From Desulfuromonadales bacterium (lineage in GTDB: Bacteria; Desulfobacterota; Desulfuromonadia; Desulfuromonadales; BM103): a stretch of 64,000 bases of DNA. The stretch lies in assembly GCA_030145205.1 (NCBI GenBank), contig JAQYVZ010000001.1, positions 174,580 to 238,579 of the forward strand. The letters run 5' to 3'. This document shows positions 52,201-59,764 of this stretch, in pieces (position 1 is the first letter of the stretch; each line of letters opens with the position of its first letter). The position numbers and the translations under genes are program-made. Below the pieces are notes generated by a model that worked only from the letters and a program-made list of their open reading frames with translations, did no database searches and was not told where the DNA came from.

Positions 52201-54406
52201 TTACTACTGGCAGGTACGCTACCAGGACAGCAAGGGAGAGTGGTCAACCTATTCGAGCCTCTCCTCCTTCATGGTCAGCAACACGCTGCCGAACACGCCG
52301 ACCAATGCGACACCGTCGGATGGCGCTATCGGTGTCGCGGCCACGCCCACCCTGACAGCGTCTGTTTTCAGCGACAGTGACGCCGGCGACACCCATCAGG
52401 CGAGCCAGTGGCTGATCAGCACTGGCAGTAATGCAGCCTTCGACGCAAACATTATTTATGACACAGACGCCGTCACCGGCACGAACACCCACGCCGTTAT
52501 CGGCAGCGGGATCTTTGGCACCATCTATTACTGGAAAGTCCGCTACCAGGACAGCCGAGGTGACTGGTCGGCCTATTCGACCGAAACAAGCTTCACGATC
52601 GTCACCAACGTCGCGCCGGACCAGCCGGCCAACGCATCCCCGGCGGAAGCGGTTGAGAACATCGCCCGTCAACCGGTCCTTACCGCTTCGGATTTCTCAG
52701 ACGGGGATGGCGGCGATACCCATCAGGCCAGCCAGTGGACAGTCAGTACGGAGAGCGGCGGCACATTTGATGCCAATATCATCTACGACAGTGACACTGT
52801 CGCCGGCACAGCAAATCATTCCGTCTCTTCGTCACTACCGATCAACAGCACCCTCTACTGGAAGGTCCGTTACCAGGACAGCAAGGGCACCTGGTCGACC
52901 TGGTCCACGGAGACCTCCTTTACGACTACCAGCCTGATCAGCCTCTGGCCCCTGGACGAGGGCAGTGGCATCACGGTGAACGACTCTTCCGGCAACAACC
53001 CCGGCACCATCAAAAATGGGGCGACCTGGAATACGGCAAGCGCCTTTTCGGGAAGCGCCCTCGACCTCAACGGTGCCGGCACCCTGGCCGACTGGGGCAA
53101 CCAGGGGGTGACCTGGACATACGCAGAGGGTCTTCCTGCCAACAACTTCACGCTTGAGGCGATGGTCAAGACCTCCGACACGCACGGGATTGACCCGGAA
53201 GCAACCAACACCACGACCGGCACCGCAGGACAAAAGTATCTGTTCGGTTCTTACAACCGGGGCTCGAATAGCGGCGCAGGTGTTTCGGTGGGCACCAACG
53301 GCATCTCCGTGTACGAGCATGGTAGCAGCTATATGCCTCCCCTTGCGGTTTATGAAAGCGATATCGGCACGGGCTGGAACCATATTGTCGTCACCTACAC
53401 CAACAAACAACCACGCATCTACCTGAACGGTTACCTGGTCCACACCGGCCTGACCTCGCCCCGGCCGAACGTCAACGCGCCGACCCAGTTTGGCGGCGGA
53501 CAATACGGCTTCTTCACCGGAACGGTTGACGAAGTAGGCGTGTTTGGCAACGCACTGACGGAAAAAGAAATCCTGCAGCGCTGCATCGACCTTGGACAAT
53601 GCACTCCGGCTGATATCGATAACGATACGGTGACCGATATCACCGACAACTGCATGCGCGAGTACAACCCTGATCAGGCAGACCTCGACGGTGACGGGAT
53701 CGGCAATGTCTGTGATTACGTTGGCTCCTGGAGACTCGATGAAGGCAGCGGCAGCGTCGCCAGCGATGAAGGCGAGCAGCATGACGCAACCCTCTCCGGC
53801 AGCCCGACCTGGACTACAGGGGTTGCTGGCAGCGGCGGGCTCTCCTTCGATGGCATCGATGATTCCGTCACGGTGAACAATATCCTGAACAACCGGGCTG
53901 GCGATTTCAGCCTCTCGATCTGGCTGAACTTCCCCACCAGCGCCACCAACCCCAGTTGGAGCCTTGGCAAAGGCGACGCCTACCGGGGAACCGGCTTTGG
54001 CATTGCCCACTGGGTCACCACCGACACTCCAGTGGCACCCGCCCTGTTCCTGAATGACGGAACTCAAGGCGTATTTGAAGACCCGGAATGGGAATGGCCC
54101 CACCGTCTTGCGCTGCAGGCCAGTGCTATTCCGCGGGGAACCTGGGGGCATTTTGTCTGGACGATAGACCGCACCAATAATGTCATGAAAGTCTATAAAA
54201 ATGGCGTCTATGAAAACCAGGTAGACATTTCAATATTGGGCACCAACGCCGTAACAGACAGCAGCATTCTTGACTTCGGGTCAGCGGCAACCGGGGCAAA
54301 ATATACCGGCACCCTCGACAATGTCACCATGTACGATTTCGTTCTGGACACAGGGGATGTCCAGGCACGGTGCGAGGCGGATGCCGGAGTCGGGAATTGT
54401 CCTTAA
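43259..54406 (+). CDS. 3715-residue 24-heme cytochrome with ASH, YVTN propeller, LamG and FN3-like modules
   Basis: A signal peptide (ending AYARMVHDFDC) and the shared heme module open the protein. There are 24 heme motifs to about residue 950, 22 CXXCH and two CX4CH (CSNLACH, CSNVYCH). The first nine follow the family order and the rest resemble the 23331 protein. Then come ASH/choice-of-anchor-D Ig domains (about 961-1200), a YVTN propeller (1203-1541), three more ASH domains (1547-1895), a second YVTN propeller (1898-2221; GVTVTPDGAFIYVANY), thrombospondin-3 repeats (2222-2345), concanavalin and LamG domains (2400-2860), three FN3-like repeats (2901, 3010, 3120), LamG (3225-3450), a thrombospondin-3 unit and a last LamG (3486-3715) ending GNCP. 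GGGAGG precedes the ATG. It is probably a very long surface protein joining an electron conduit to many binding domains. The next gene starts 40 bases downstream. Confidence 0.93.
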   Translation: MHIRRSLFGIFFLLALCAAPAYARMVHDFDCTFCHLEYSDEEKPYMTYNVCLDCHYPGNEGTTYQRSDGSDSNPITATFSAGDGSNNLGSNTAPGDQTSHFFAGASDTAPSAGASPPNNFRFNLGWANGQVTCSRCHNPHGDTNNPKLLKLGADTADAMCLDCHADWNQRNNHARGSHPLADDYPGLAAANSGRYKATPDNFGTQGNISLLDDTKVSCTSCHTVHFADSNAATPDTKNATLTAGDGKLLKADGPGREAPDQSLCQSCHTYDQHGPTSGLGCMFCHGGHEYDPAGQPNYYLLKKQVTLVTPKSGVEETVNLNYTSYPPAANLNGICQGCHTLPATHDAGDSCKSCHAHAGGFEAGCNGCHAYPPQNNAHELHVDTLDYTCDSCHYGNDHNPTALVTSLAQFLVDYDRAEVDITFDPTGFNTDANNGSNLGPPLHTAGASSAAATCSNLACHNPDNAFTGKGNNNTNNVPAWGDTITVCTDCHSANSWDGGDHGPHMAENVYFGPGVECSDCHATINIDDPETSGTHASHADGTLQIDQSGDYPILINADLPFRAGVTGQYTDGTSGTLTGGRCSNVYCHGDLDTDIGFNRSFTWGVTDVWSMNCYHCHRYGPNFSSSGNKSHFVHTDESGGTYPYGPQLDNYGCTACHTPDSYGVNHADGRPDLIGAADGSLENTSSCDSCHGSEAGIAEAKANWFLNVTSDRHRISDCLYCHNSTAPATSRGMTAAAMDYFDTTGHGSTSSLAATGNTGPGYDCLTCHDRDSEHINGQQGIGLRLSTAVPDDALPFTTDSSEVCLDCHKVGQSTNGSLGQDASAEASVHSGAIMDSYNTGDATAYPAYGDSANYALSPGYQCADCHNAHGTAKLAMLKTSVNGKVGGINNNVSVTSLDNATASDFSGLDPTAAPADGFCDSCHAASGDAHPDTAQPNNHNQGQSCMECHSHEFSFATSGPRAEFTDNTGDPADLTIAFGNVVATGTATQTATIKNHGTANLVIGSIAANDTLAAPFSLVGGSDNCSGQTLAPADTCTFDVQFTPAVESTTPPETDSFDIPSNDPRNTPGNDPYLPMNITVTGTATAAGPDITVTDALAPTTDLDLPFGEQVLNTSVDQEIILTNDGVNNLTFGAVPLSNLLAAPFTITADTCSGQSLAPGNNCSLTVTYTPTTTGAQSDSFDITSNDPDESPLTFTVSGTGLKAVYAYIPIDGFYNSSSKGSISQIRTHDKKVIKTISAYGPQEITVLPDGSKVYIKHNYIGTGYYGSKIGNLKSYNASLGGAEFISLGIMGVSKQLASAPSGAYVYVATREGEYSPYTSHLAVIDTATDSFVNKIQLADASYVSLTSLAVSPDSQYVYYTNNTSGDDTLSIRRTIDLSLVTAVVVGTTPTEMAILPDNSKVYVLNSGDGTLSVVQTSDFTVARTFPVGNGLKDLVLSPDGSTLYVVNNDGSKAYNTITFVDTATDTISRTVDIVPPTGCNMKSVAITPDGKHLYIAAVSEGYSTATDHIIVVDTDSSAQPVEIAVGSSPNAYGTFIQTDNPNAVWPDIQITDTAGLTKDHGVPFGNVTVNQTSAPRTVTVSNTGTANLVLGEIAIPNPVAAPFAILSDACSNQTLTPAASCTLTVTYAPTAESTHFESFEIPSNDPNEPIASVSLMGTGTVPDITVTDDIEPFDNLTIPFADRVITTTGSRIITVKNNGAGNLIFDSLSTTAPFSLNLTSSSCDSYLSAPGLSPNGTCTIYVEFTPTELIEVTKTVDISSNDPDESTVSVTLTGTGTPLGPDITPLDVYSYSALAISGIDFGYYPITSTSAWKYAYARNDGSEDLILGTIALPADPGPFSIDTDNLSDTTVQPAKISSWARLYFDPQTTGPFSSSLTIPNNDSDENPTVIPLTGIGYETMYAFITHNAITDTGSYPNIDTIRPLTVSYQANGDVTNSSGSIAYPGNKSDPFGIAATPSITYITLSGLDQVLFYQTSNRLLLATVDVGDNPKGVTVTPDGAFIYVANYNSNTVSVVSKLTQSVVATIPVETGPYGIDVTPDGAYVYVSNLIDDSISVIQTSDNTVLTNIPLNNTSPSSLAVSPDGQHVYATHSGSHTVSVIQTSDNTVFKDIPGVTSAGMVAFTPDGSHAYVSNRSANTVTVIQTSDHSVSEVISDIDSAYGIAVTPDGRFVYAVSSDTSSSGGKIYVIRTSDNTVATTVNKLTTSRTFQMGKFITVQRNGVDYDGIPDGEDNCPTTANALQTDSDGDGIGDACDTCPDDPDNDADGDGVCGDADNCPATANADQTDSDTDGIGDACDSCPDDPDNDADTDGICGDIDNCPAEANADQLDSDCDGIGDACSAPVYTSPGSLLITPQQFLANSTISWVDTFDGENGYIVERKDGVCSPDTSGFTPVARLYQLEDFNNGLDATAWDARAQVLTSTVWGIPAAASDASGTAEVIWENGAVKLHTTSNDVDDPNLNSAFIQLNNPESIIGDGDFDIQFDYSLPNGSTTTTQYHVYARLAVLFPDTAGGANNLYLERRNGDLDFIGLTIDGVAEYGSRSNLTSSGKLRLVRSNRHMAAYAWDGTTWLLLLRHSSPQTADLAPWRTRIFQFAHRDETGGQDVTTLIDNIRFNHRGGDPVAALHVDIEETLWDGTAEEIRDAAADSNHGTSFNGPTIETDVDRGTVARFDGVDDYVEISGAGTLQDVTDASFTFAAWAKPMSVPPHLDASPQDDPPGPADDWIYTIMGRPGWHVDLHYNQHKHFRFEMWTEDPPANAVPFGVSSIAYDPGAWHHLVSVVDDATKTVSLYIDGQLAGSNPYTGTLRDYSTSPYFIGTSNHDASAYNWFFDGFIDDVRVFDQALSATEIARIYSGEMQYNDSGLTASAPYCYRVYPFKSDSCPNWAEHAAEDTYTAPDNTLPTQPTNLTPTSGALDVYSLTPALTASAFSDADGGDSHVASQWRVSTDNVDFDGNLVYDSGVVAATTSHTLSSALATNTTYYWQVRYQDSKGEWSTYSSLSSFMVSNTLPNTPTNATPSDGAIGVAATPTLTASVFSDSDAGDTHQASQWLISTGSNAAFDANIIYDTDAVTGTNTHAVIGSGIFGTIYYWKVRYQDSRGDWSAYSTETSFTIVTNVAPDQPANASPAEAVENIARQPVLTASDFSDGDGGDTHQASQWTVSTESGGTFDANIIYDSDTVAGTANHSVSSSLPINSTLYWKVRYQDSKGTWSTWSTETSFTTTSLISLWPLDEGSGITVNDSSGNNPGTIKNGATWNTASAFSGSALDLNGAGTLADWGNQGVTWTYAEGLPANNFTLEAMVKTSDTHGIDPEATNTTTGTAGQKYLFGSYNRGSNSGAGVSVGTNGISVYEHGSSYMPPLAVYESDIGTGWNHIVVTYTNKQPRIYLNGYLVHTGLTSPRPNVNAPTQFGGGQYGFFTGTVDEVGVFGNALTEKEILQRCIDLGQCTPADIDNDTVTDITDNCMREYNPDQADLDGDGIGNVCDYVGSWRLDEGSGSVASDEGEQHDATLSGSPTWTTGVAGSGGLSFDGIDDSVTVNNILNNRAGDFSLSIWLNFPTSATNPSWSLGKGDAYRGTGFGIAHWVTTDTPVAPALFLNDGTQGVFEDPEWEWPHRLALQASAIPRGTWGHFVWTIDRTNNVMKVYKNGVYENQVDISILGTNAVTDSSILDFGSAATGAKYTGTLDNVTMYDFVLDTGDVQARCEADAGVGNCP
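50281..53608 (+). repeat. Long C-terminal module block shared with the 35480 gene (copy 2)
   Basis: This is the counterpart of 39366-42346: same module order, with one extra FN3-like repeat. Phrases such as SFTFAAWAKPMSVPP and WKVRYQDS/WKVRYKDS recur. The DNA is closely matched at LamG cores (for example near 40408 and 51330). Confidence 0.8.
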
Positions 54407-54446
54407 AATTTTTATTTGTTTCTTGTGCTTTAAATGGGAGGTTTAC

Positions 54447-57400
54447 ATGGTTGGCAGACATCTGACAATTGTCGGAATGTTTCTCTGTTTCATCTTGATT
54501 CCGGCAATAGCTCAGGCCCGCATGGTGCACGACTTCGACTGCACTTTATGCCACCTGGAGTATTCCGACGAAGAAAAGCCGTACATGACCTACAACGTCT
54601 GCCTCGACTGCCATTATCCCGGCAACGAGGGAACAACCTATCAGCGCTCTGATGGCAGCGACTCCAACCCGATCACGGCCACCTTCGCCGCCGGCGACGG
54701 CAGTAACGCCCTCGGCTCCAATGACGCTCCAGACGCTGAGACCTCCCACTTCTTTGCCGGAGCCTCAGACACCGCCCCTGAAGCAGGTGCAACCCCACCG
54801 AGCAACTTCCGTTTCAACCTCGGCTGGGCCAACGGCCAGGTCACCTGCAGCCGCTGCCACAACCCGCATGGCGACACCAGCAACCCCAAGCTACTTAAAC
54901 TCGGGGCCGATAGTGCCGACACCATGTGCCTGGACTGCCACAGCAGTTGGGACCAAGCCAGCAATCACGGCCGCACTACCCATCCCCTGGTGGATGATTA
55001 CCCGACGTTCGCTGCAGCCAACGCTGACAGTTATAGAGACATTCCAGACAATTTTGAGACGACAGGCGGCATCTCCCTGGTCAACAGCGTGAAAGTTTCC
55101 TGTTCCTCCTGCCACAAGGCCCATTTTGCCGATTCTGATGCGTCAACGAGTGACGTTCCGGCCGCCAGTTTGAGCGACGGTGATGGTAAACTGCTTAAAT
55201 CCAACGGCCCGGGCCGGGAGAACCCGGACCAGAGTCTTTGCCATGCGTGTCACATCTATAATCAACATGGCGCCGACTCCGCCCTTGGCTGCAAAGCATG
55301 CCATGGTGGTCATGAATATGATGCCGGTGGCAACCCCAACTACTTCATGCTCAAGAAGCAAGTCGCCCTGGACTTCGTCCCGAAAACCGGCTTGGCTGGC
55401 ACGGTCAACCTCGACTACACAGCCTACCCTCCTCCAGGCAACCTGAACGGGATCTGTCAACAGTGTCACACCCTGCCTTCCGGTCACCACGAGGATGACA
55501 CCTGTAAGGAATGTCACTCTCACGACCTAGGTTTTGCCCATGGTTCCGCAACCACCGGCGTCGGTTGCATCGAGTGCCACGGCCACGATGTCGGCACGCC
55601 CTATGATGCGGATCAGCAAGCTCCCTACTCGGCGGGTGTTGCAATCAGCCAGGGCAAAGGTTCGGCGCAGAGTCATTCGACCCACACAGAAACAGATGCC
55701 GACGATCAGAAGGGCTCGCCCCTGTACTGCGACAGCTGCCATGATACCGACAATTACCCCTACTTCAAGTCAGGCACGGATGCCGATGGAGACGGTAAAT
55801 TCAACCTGGCAGAGACCGATGTCTGCGACACCTGCCACAGCCCCGGCGGAGTGTTTAACGGCGTCGACACCACAGGAACGTCCATCGGTGCCAAAGACAA
55901 CTGGTCAACGGGAATCTATGCAGACCGAACCTTTGCGGCCGGCAAAGAAATGTGGTGCGTCGGTTGTCATGACAATGACCCAGGCAACTCCAGGCAAAAT
56001 GCTTCCGGTATCGATGCCCAGAACGTGGTGGGCGACAATATCACCTACGGCTTCAGCGTCAACGGCCACGGGCGCGATCCCTCCATCAACTGCCTGTATT
56101 GCCATTCCGCGGCGAAAAAGCATATCGATCATCAATATTGGATGATCTACCTTCATTATGATGTCCCCACCAATCCGACCAACTACCGTTTTTACGATGG
56201 TAAGGGCCTGGAGATTCCACTTCGAGACGACAATGCCAATCTCGGGGAATCTGCCCTCTGTTTTTCCTGCCACGATGAAGCTTTGGCGTCCGAGGAGAAT
56301 CCAGCCACGAACTTCCGGCAAGAGGGTGGTTCTAATCTTCATCGGATTCATGTCCTTTTTGGCACGGGTAGTAATCAGGTCAACGCACCCTGCGCGTTCT
56401 GCCATGATCCCCATGGAACGACGAACCCCCGGATGACAGCATCAAGGATAGGGGAACTGAAACTTCTCCGCTATGATGCCGATGCTGGCAAATTTTTCGA
56501 ACTGGCCGACCCCGCCCAATGGAATACCGCCGCCAATGTGGGTGCGGCCAAGACAGCGCTCGTACCGACAATAGGCCCGCCTTGCAATAGCTGTCATCAC
56601 TCGACTCTCTCTGCGGTGACTGATTACGCAGACGGCTTTACCGGAGGAGATGGAAGAGACTTTTACACAAGGGATTTTATTGACCTGTCCGCAACCTACG
56701 GAGTCAATTTCGACTTTGACGGTGACGACGCCAATGATGATGTTGACAACTGTGTTGAACTGGTCAATGCGGATCAAGCCGATAATGACGGCGATGGCGT
56801 CGGTAATGTCTGTGACAATTGTCCCGACAAAAGCAATCTGGGTCAGGAGGATTCCGATCTGAACGGGGCTGGAGACGTGTGTGATATTCCCGACACGCCT
56901 GCCAATAACACCCCGGTTGAGGGCGCCACTATAACAACCCCCAAACCGACCCTCACCTCATCAGCCTTTGCCGAACCTCACCCTGCCCACACGCACCAGG
57001 CTTCCCAGTGGCAGATCACCACATCCAGTGGCAACTACAGCAGTCCCTTTTACGACAGCGGCTCAACCGCCGACTTGATCAGTCACAATGTAGCCTTACC
57101 ATTGAATGGTGCAACGACCTATTACTGGCATGTTCGCCATCAGGACAATCAAGGGAGTTGGTCTGAGTATTCTGCCGAAACTTCCTTTTTAACCGCGAAT
57201 CTGGCCCCCAATATGCCAGTCAACAGCGCACCGGCCAACCTTGCCAGCGGAGTGGCCGTGGCGCCGTTTCTTGAGTCGCTCCCCTTCTCGGATCAAGATG
57301 GAGATGGTCACCAGAGCTCGCAATGGCAAGTTTCGCCGACCTCCGGCGACTACGCTGCCCCGGCATACGACAGTGGACCGGTTGCCGACCTGGCCAGTCA

Positions 57401-59624
57401 TCAATTATCGAGTGACCTGACCAGCGCCACCGTCTATTACTGGCGGGTTCGTCATGAAGACGACCAGGGCAACTGGTCAAATTATTCGTCGGAAACATCC
57501 TTCACCACCTTGATCCGGCCACCGAACACACCGGACAACTTCTCTCCGGTGAACGGTGCTCTTTCCCTGGGTCTGACGGTCGAGTTGACATCCTCGGATT
57601 TCTCCGACCTTGATATTGTGGACACCCATCTCGCTTCCCACTGGCAGGTTACGACCAGCGAGGGCGATTATACTGAGTCCCCCAGCCTGATCATCAACAG
57701 CACCAACAGCGATTTGGCCAGCCATACGATCAGCGGCCTGATCGCCGACGAGACCTATTACTGGCATGTCCGCCATCAGGACAGTGCTGGCAACTGGTCG
57801 GATTTTTCAACCGAGACGTCCTTCACCACCAATCAGCCCCCGAACATCCCGGTGCACATTTCACCGGCAAACGGTACCACCGATTCTTCTCTGGTCCCCA
57901 CGCTTGTCACGACATTCTCTGATCCGGATTCAGGGGACACCCTTAAGGATTCCCTGTTCTGGATTTCGCTTACAAACGGCTACAACCTTAATATTGAATA
58001 TTTTTCCACACGGACCAGTGCAGCGAGTGTCACCGTACCCGCGGATTATCTGGATCCATCAACCACCTATTACTGGTATGCCACCCACCGGGATTCATTC
58101 GACAATGAGTCAAATTATTCGGTACGGAGTTCTTTCACGACCTCGGCAGCTCCCAATCAACCGTTTAATGTCTCACCGATTTCTGAAACCATATTGACTG
58201 GAACCCCCACCCTCAGTGCATCGGTCTTTATCGACCCCGATGCCGGCAACACCCATGCGTCTTCTCAGTGGCAGCTTTCAACCACCAGCAATTTCCAATC
58301 ACTGGTCTACGACAATATTGAGACGATGGATCCGACCAGCCATACGGTGACTGTTCAGCAGTGGCGCTCAAGGGATTATTACTGGCGGGTGCGATACAAA
58401 GACAACAACGGGGCCTGGTCGGAGTATTCGACCCAGAGTTCTTTCCGAATCAATGGTGCCCCTGCCACTCCGGCGTGCGTCTCCCCCGCGCATTTTGCAA
58501 CCGATGAGGCCGTTGCGATCACCTTGAGATCGTCTGCCTTCTCCGATCCGGATAATGACACTCATCTGGCGTCGCAATGGCAAATAACGACCACCAATGG
58601 CGACTACAGCACCCCGGCTTATGACAGCGGCGCAACCACTGACCTGACCAGCCACACCATGCCGACAGCGGCAGATAATGCGACAACCTACTTCTGGCAT
58701 GTGCGTCACCAGGATGAAAACGGCCAGTGGTCCGCCTACTCAAGTGCGCGCAAATTCACCACAGTCGATGCCGGCACGCTTCCGCCAAACACACCCACGA
58801 CGAGTTCCCCCGCTAATAACGCTACGGGTCTTATCATCACACCGACACTCTCCTCTTCCGCTTTTTCTCCGGGCGAAGCTGGGAACACGCATGCTGCGTC
58901 ACAATGGCAGATCACAACCTCCGCCGGCAATTATGGCTCGCCGGCCTATGACAGCGGCGTGTCAACCGGCCTGACCAGCCACATTGTGACCGACGACCTC
59001 AACAACGCTACCGAGTATTTCTGGCAGGTCCGCCATATGGACAACCAGGGGACCTGGTCCGCATACTCAAACGAATCATCGTTCACCACAGAGACTGCTG
59101 CGCCGCAAACGGTGACCATCTATCCAACCGCTCTGGCCGATACGAACGATGAATCTCTCTGGGTATCTCCCAACGGATCATCAGGTTCGCTTCCCTGGGC
59201 AGACCTCCTCGCTACCGACGATGGAGATACCAGCTATGTGGCCGCCTGTTGCAACTACGCCGGGGATTATTTCTACGTGGACATGGAAGATCTGCCCGCA
59301 GAGTTGAGCGGTGCAGCCATACAGTCCATTAAAGTAATCGCCAATGCTCGCTATCTGGAAGGTCCCTGGCCTGATGCGCCGCCTGTCGCAGCAACTTTTG
59401 AACTGCATTACAAAACCGGGCCGATACCTCTCATGCAGAGCTGGGAGACCCAGCCTGAAAATACGTACATGGAGTTCGTCGACAGTTATAACCAGGATGC
59501 CGAGGGTGGCTCTTTGGATCCGACAGATGTGAATAATCTGCAGATCGGTATCATGAGAGGTGTTGAAGGGCCGCAACAACTTCTCATTACAGCAATCAGA
59601 GCCGAGGTTACGTATATCCCCTGA
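54447..59624 (+). CDS. 17-heme giant cytochrome with tandem FN3-like repeats
   Basis: The product is 1725 residues. A signal peptide (ending AQARMVHDFDC) leads into 17 CXXCH motifs to about residue 717 in the standard family order (CAFCHDPHG as the sixteenth). A short thrombospondin-3 block (about 756-812) is followed by seven FN3-like repeats of about 105 residues (from about 815 to 1545), each with an N-P start, HQASQWQI/T and YYWHVRHQD-type strands. A distinct C-terminal beta-sandwich of about 175 residues (1550-1725) ends the protein with no Cys-Pro tail; it contains a CCNY pair. The ATG at 54447 follows GGGAGG and matches the paralogs; a longer upstream frame overlapping the previous gene is rejected. 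With only 40 bases after the 43259 gene and no terminator, it is likely co-transcribed with it. Confidence 0.93.
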   Translation: MVGRHLTIVGMFLCFILIPAIAQARMVHDFDCTLCHLEYSDEEKPYMTYNVCLDCHYPGNEGTTYQRSDGSDSNPITATFAAGDGSNALGSNDAPDAETSHFFAGASDTAPEAGATPPSNFRFNLGWANGQVTCSRCHNPHGDTSNPKLLKLGADSADTMCLDCHSSWDQASNHGRTTHPLVDDYPTFAAANADSYRDIPDNFETTGGISLVNSVKVSCSSCHKAHFADSDASTSDVPAASLSDGDGKLLKSNGPGRENPDQSLCHACHIYNQHGADSALGCKACHGGHEYDAGGNPNYFMLKKQVALDFVPKTGLAGTVNLDYTAYPPPGNLNGICQQCHTLPSGHHEDDTCKECHSHDLGFAHGSATTGVGCIECHGHDVGTPYDADQQAPYSAGVAISQGKGSAQSHSTHTETDADDQKGSPLYCDSCHDTDNYPYFKSGTDADGDGKFNLAETDVCDTCHSPGGVFNGVDTTGTSIGAKDNWSTGIYADRTFAAGKEMWCVGCHDNDPGNSRQNASGIDAQNVVGDNITYGFSVNGHGRDPSINCLYCHSAAKKHIDHQYWMIYLHYDVPTNPTNYRFYDGKGLEIPLRDDNANLGESALCFSCHDEALASEENPATNFRQEGGSNLHRIHVLFGTGSNQVNAPCAFCHDPHGTTNPRMTASRIGELKLLRYDADAGKFFELADPAQWNTAANVGAAKTALVPTIGPPCNSCHHSTLSAVTDYADGFTGGDGRDFYTRDFIDLSATYGVNFDFDGDDANDDVDNCVELVNADQADNDGDGVGNVCDNCPDKSNLGQEDSDLNGAGDVCDIPDTPANNTPVEGATITTPKPTLTSSAFAEPHPAHTHQASQWQITTSSGNYSSPFYDSGSTADLISHNVALPLNGATTYYWHVRHQDNQGSWSEYSAETSFLTANLAPNMPVNSAPANLASGVAVAPFLESLPFSDQDGDGHQSSQWQVSPTSGDYAAPAYDSGPVADLASHQLSSDLTSATVYYWRVRHEDDQGNWSNYSSETSFTTLIRPPNTPDNFSPVNGALSLGLTVELTSSDFSDLDIVDTHLASHWQVTTSEGDYTESPSLIINSTNSDLASHTISGLIADETYYWHVRHQDSAGNWSDFSTETSFTTNQPPNIPVHISPANGTTDSSLVPTLVTTFSDPDSGDTLKDSLFWISLTNGYNLNIEYFSTRTSAASVTVPADYLDPSTTYYWYATHRDSFDNESNYSVRSSFTTSAAPNQPFNVSPISETILTGTPTLSASVFIDPDAGNTHASSQWQLSTTSNFQSLVYDNIETMDPTSHTVTVQQWRSRDYYWRVRYKDNNGAWSEYSTQSSFRINGAPATPACVSPAHFATDEAVAITLRSSAFSDPDNDTHLASQWQITTTNGDYSTPAYDSGATTDLTSHTMPTAADNATTYFWHVRHQDENGQWSAYSSARKFTTVDAGTLPPNTPTTSSPANNATGLIITPTLSSSAFSPGEAGNTHAASQWQITTSAGNYGSPAYDSGVSTGLTSHIVTDDLNNATEYFWQVRHMDNQGTWSAYSNESSFTTETAAPQTVTIYPTALADTNDESLWVSPNGSSGSLPWADLLATDDGDTSYVAACCNYAGDYFYVDMEDLPAELSGAAIQSIKVIANARYLEGPWPDAPPVAATFELHYKTGPIPLMQSWETQPENTYMEFVDSYNQDAEGGSLDPTDVNNLQIGIMRGVEGPQQLLITAIRAEVTYIP

Positions 59625-59764
59625 CGTCTTGGGGGCAAAGACGATATTCTTGACTTTATCGGCATCAAACAGGAAAATGGGGGTAATTTTACAAATTTAC
59701 TATACTTATTAGTTATTCAATCCGCCTTTAGCGGAACATATTATATCCTTCTTGGGAGAATTTC

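Noticed and set aside
52835..54151. 438-codon minus-strand frame opposite the 3715-residue cytochrome
   Set aside because: It lies wholly within a well-supported coding region and shows no family resemblance; compositional artefact.
54270..54446. Longer N-terminus for the 54447 cytochrome overlapping the previous gene
   Set aside because: It would bury the signal peptide; GGGAGG plus ATG at 54447 matches the paralogs.
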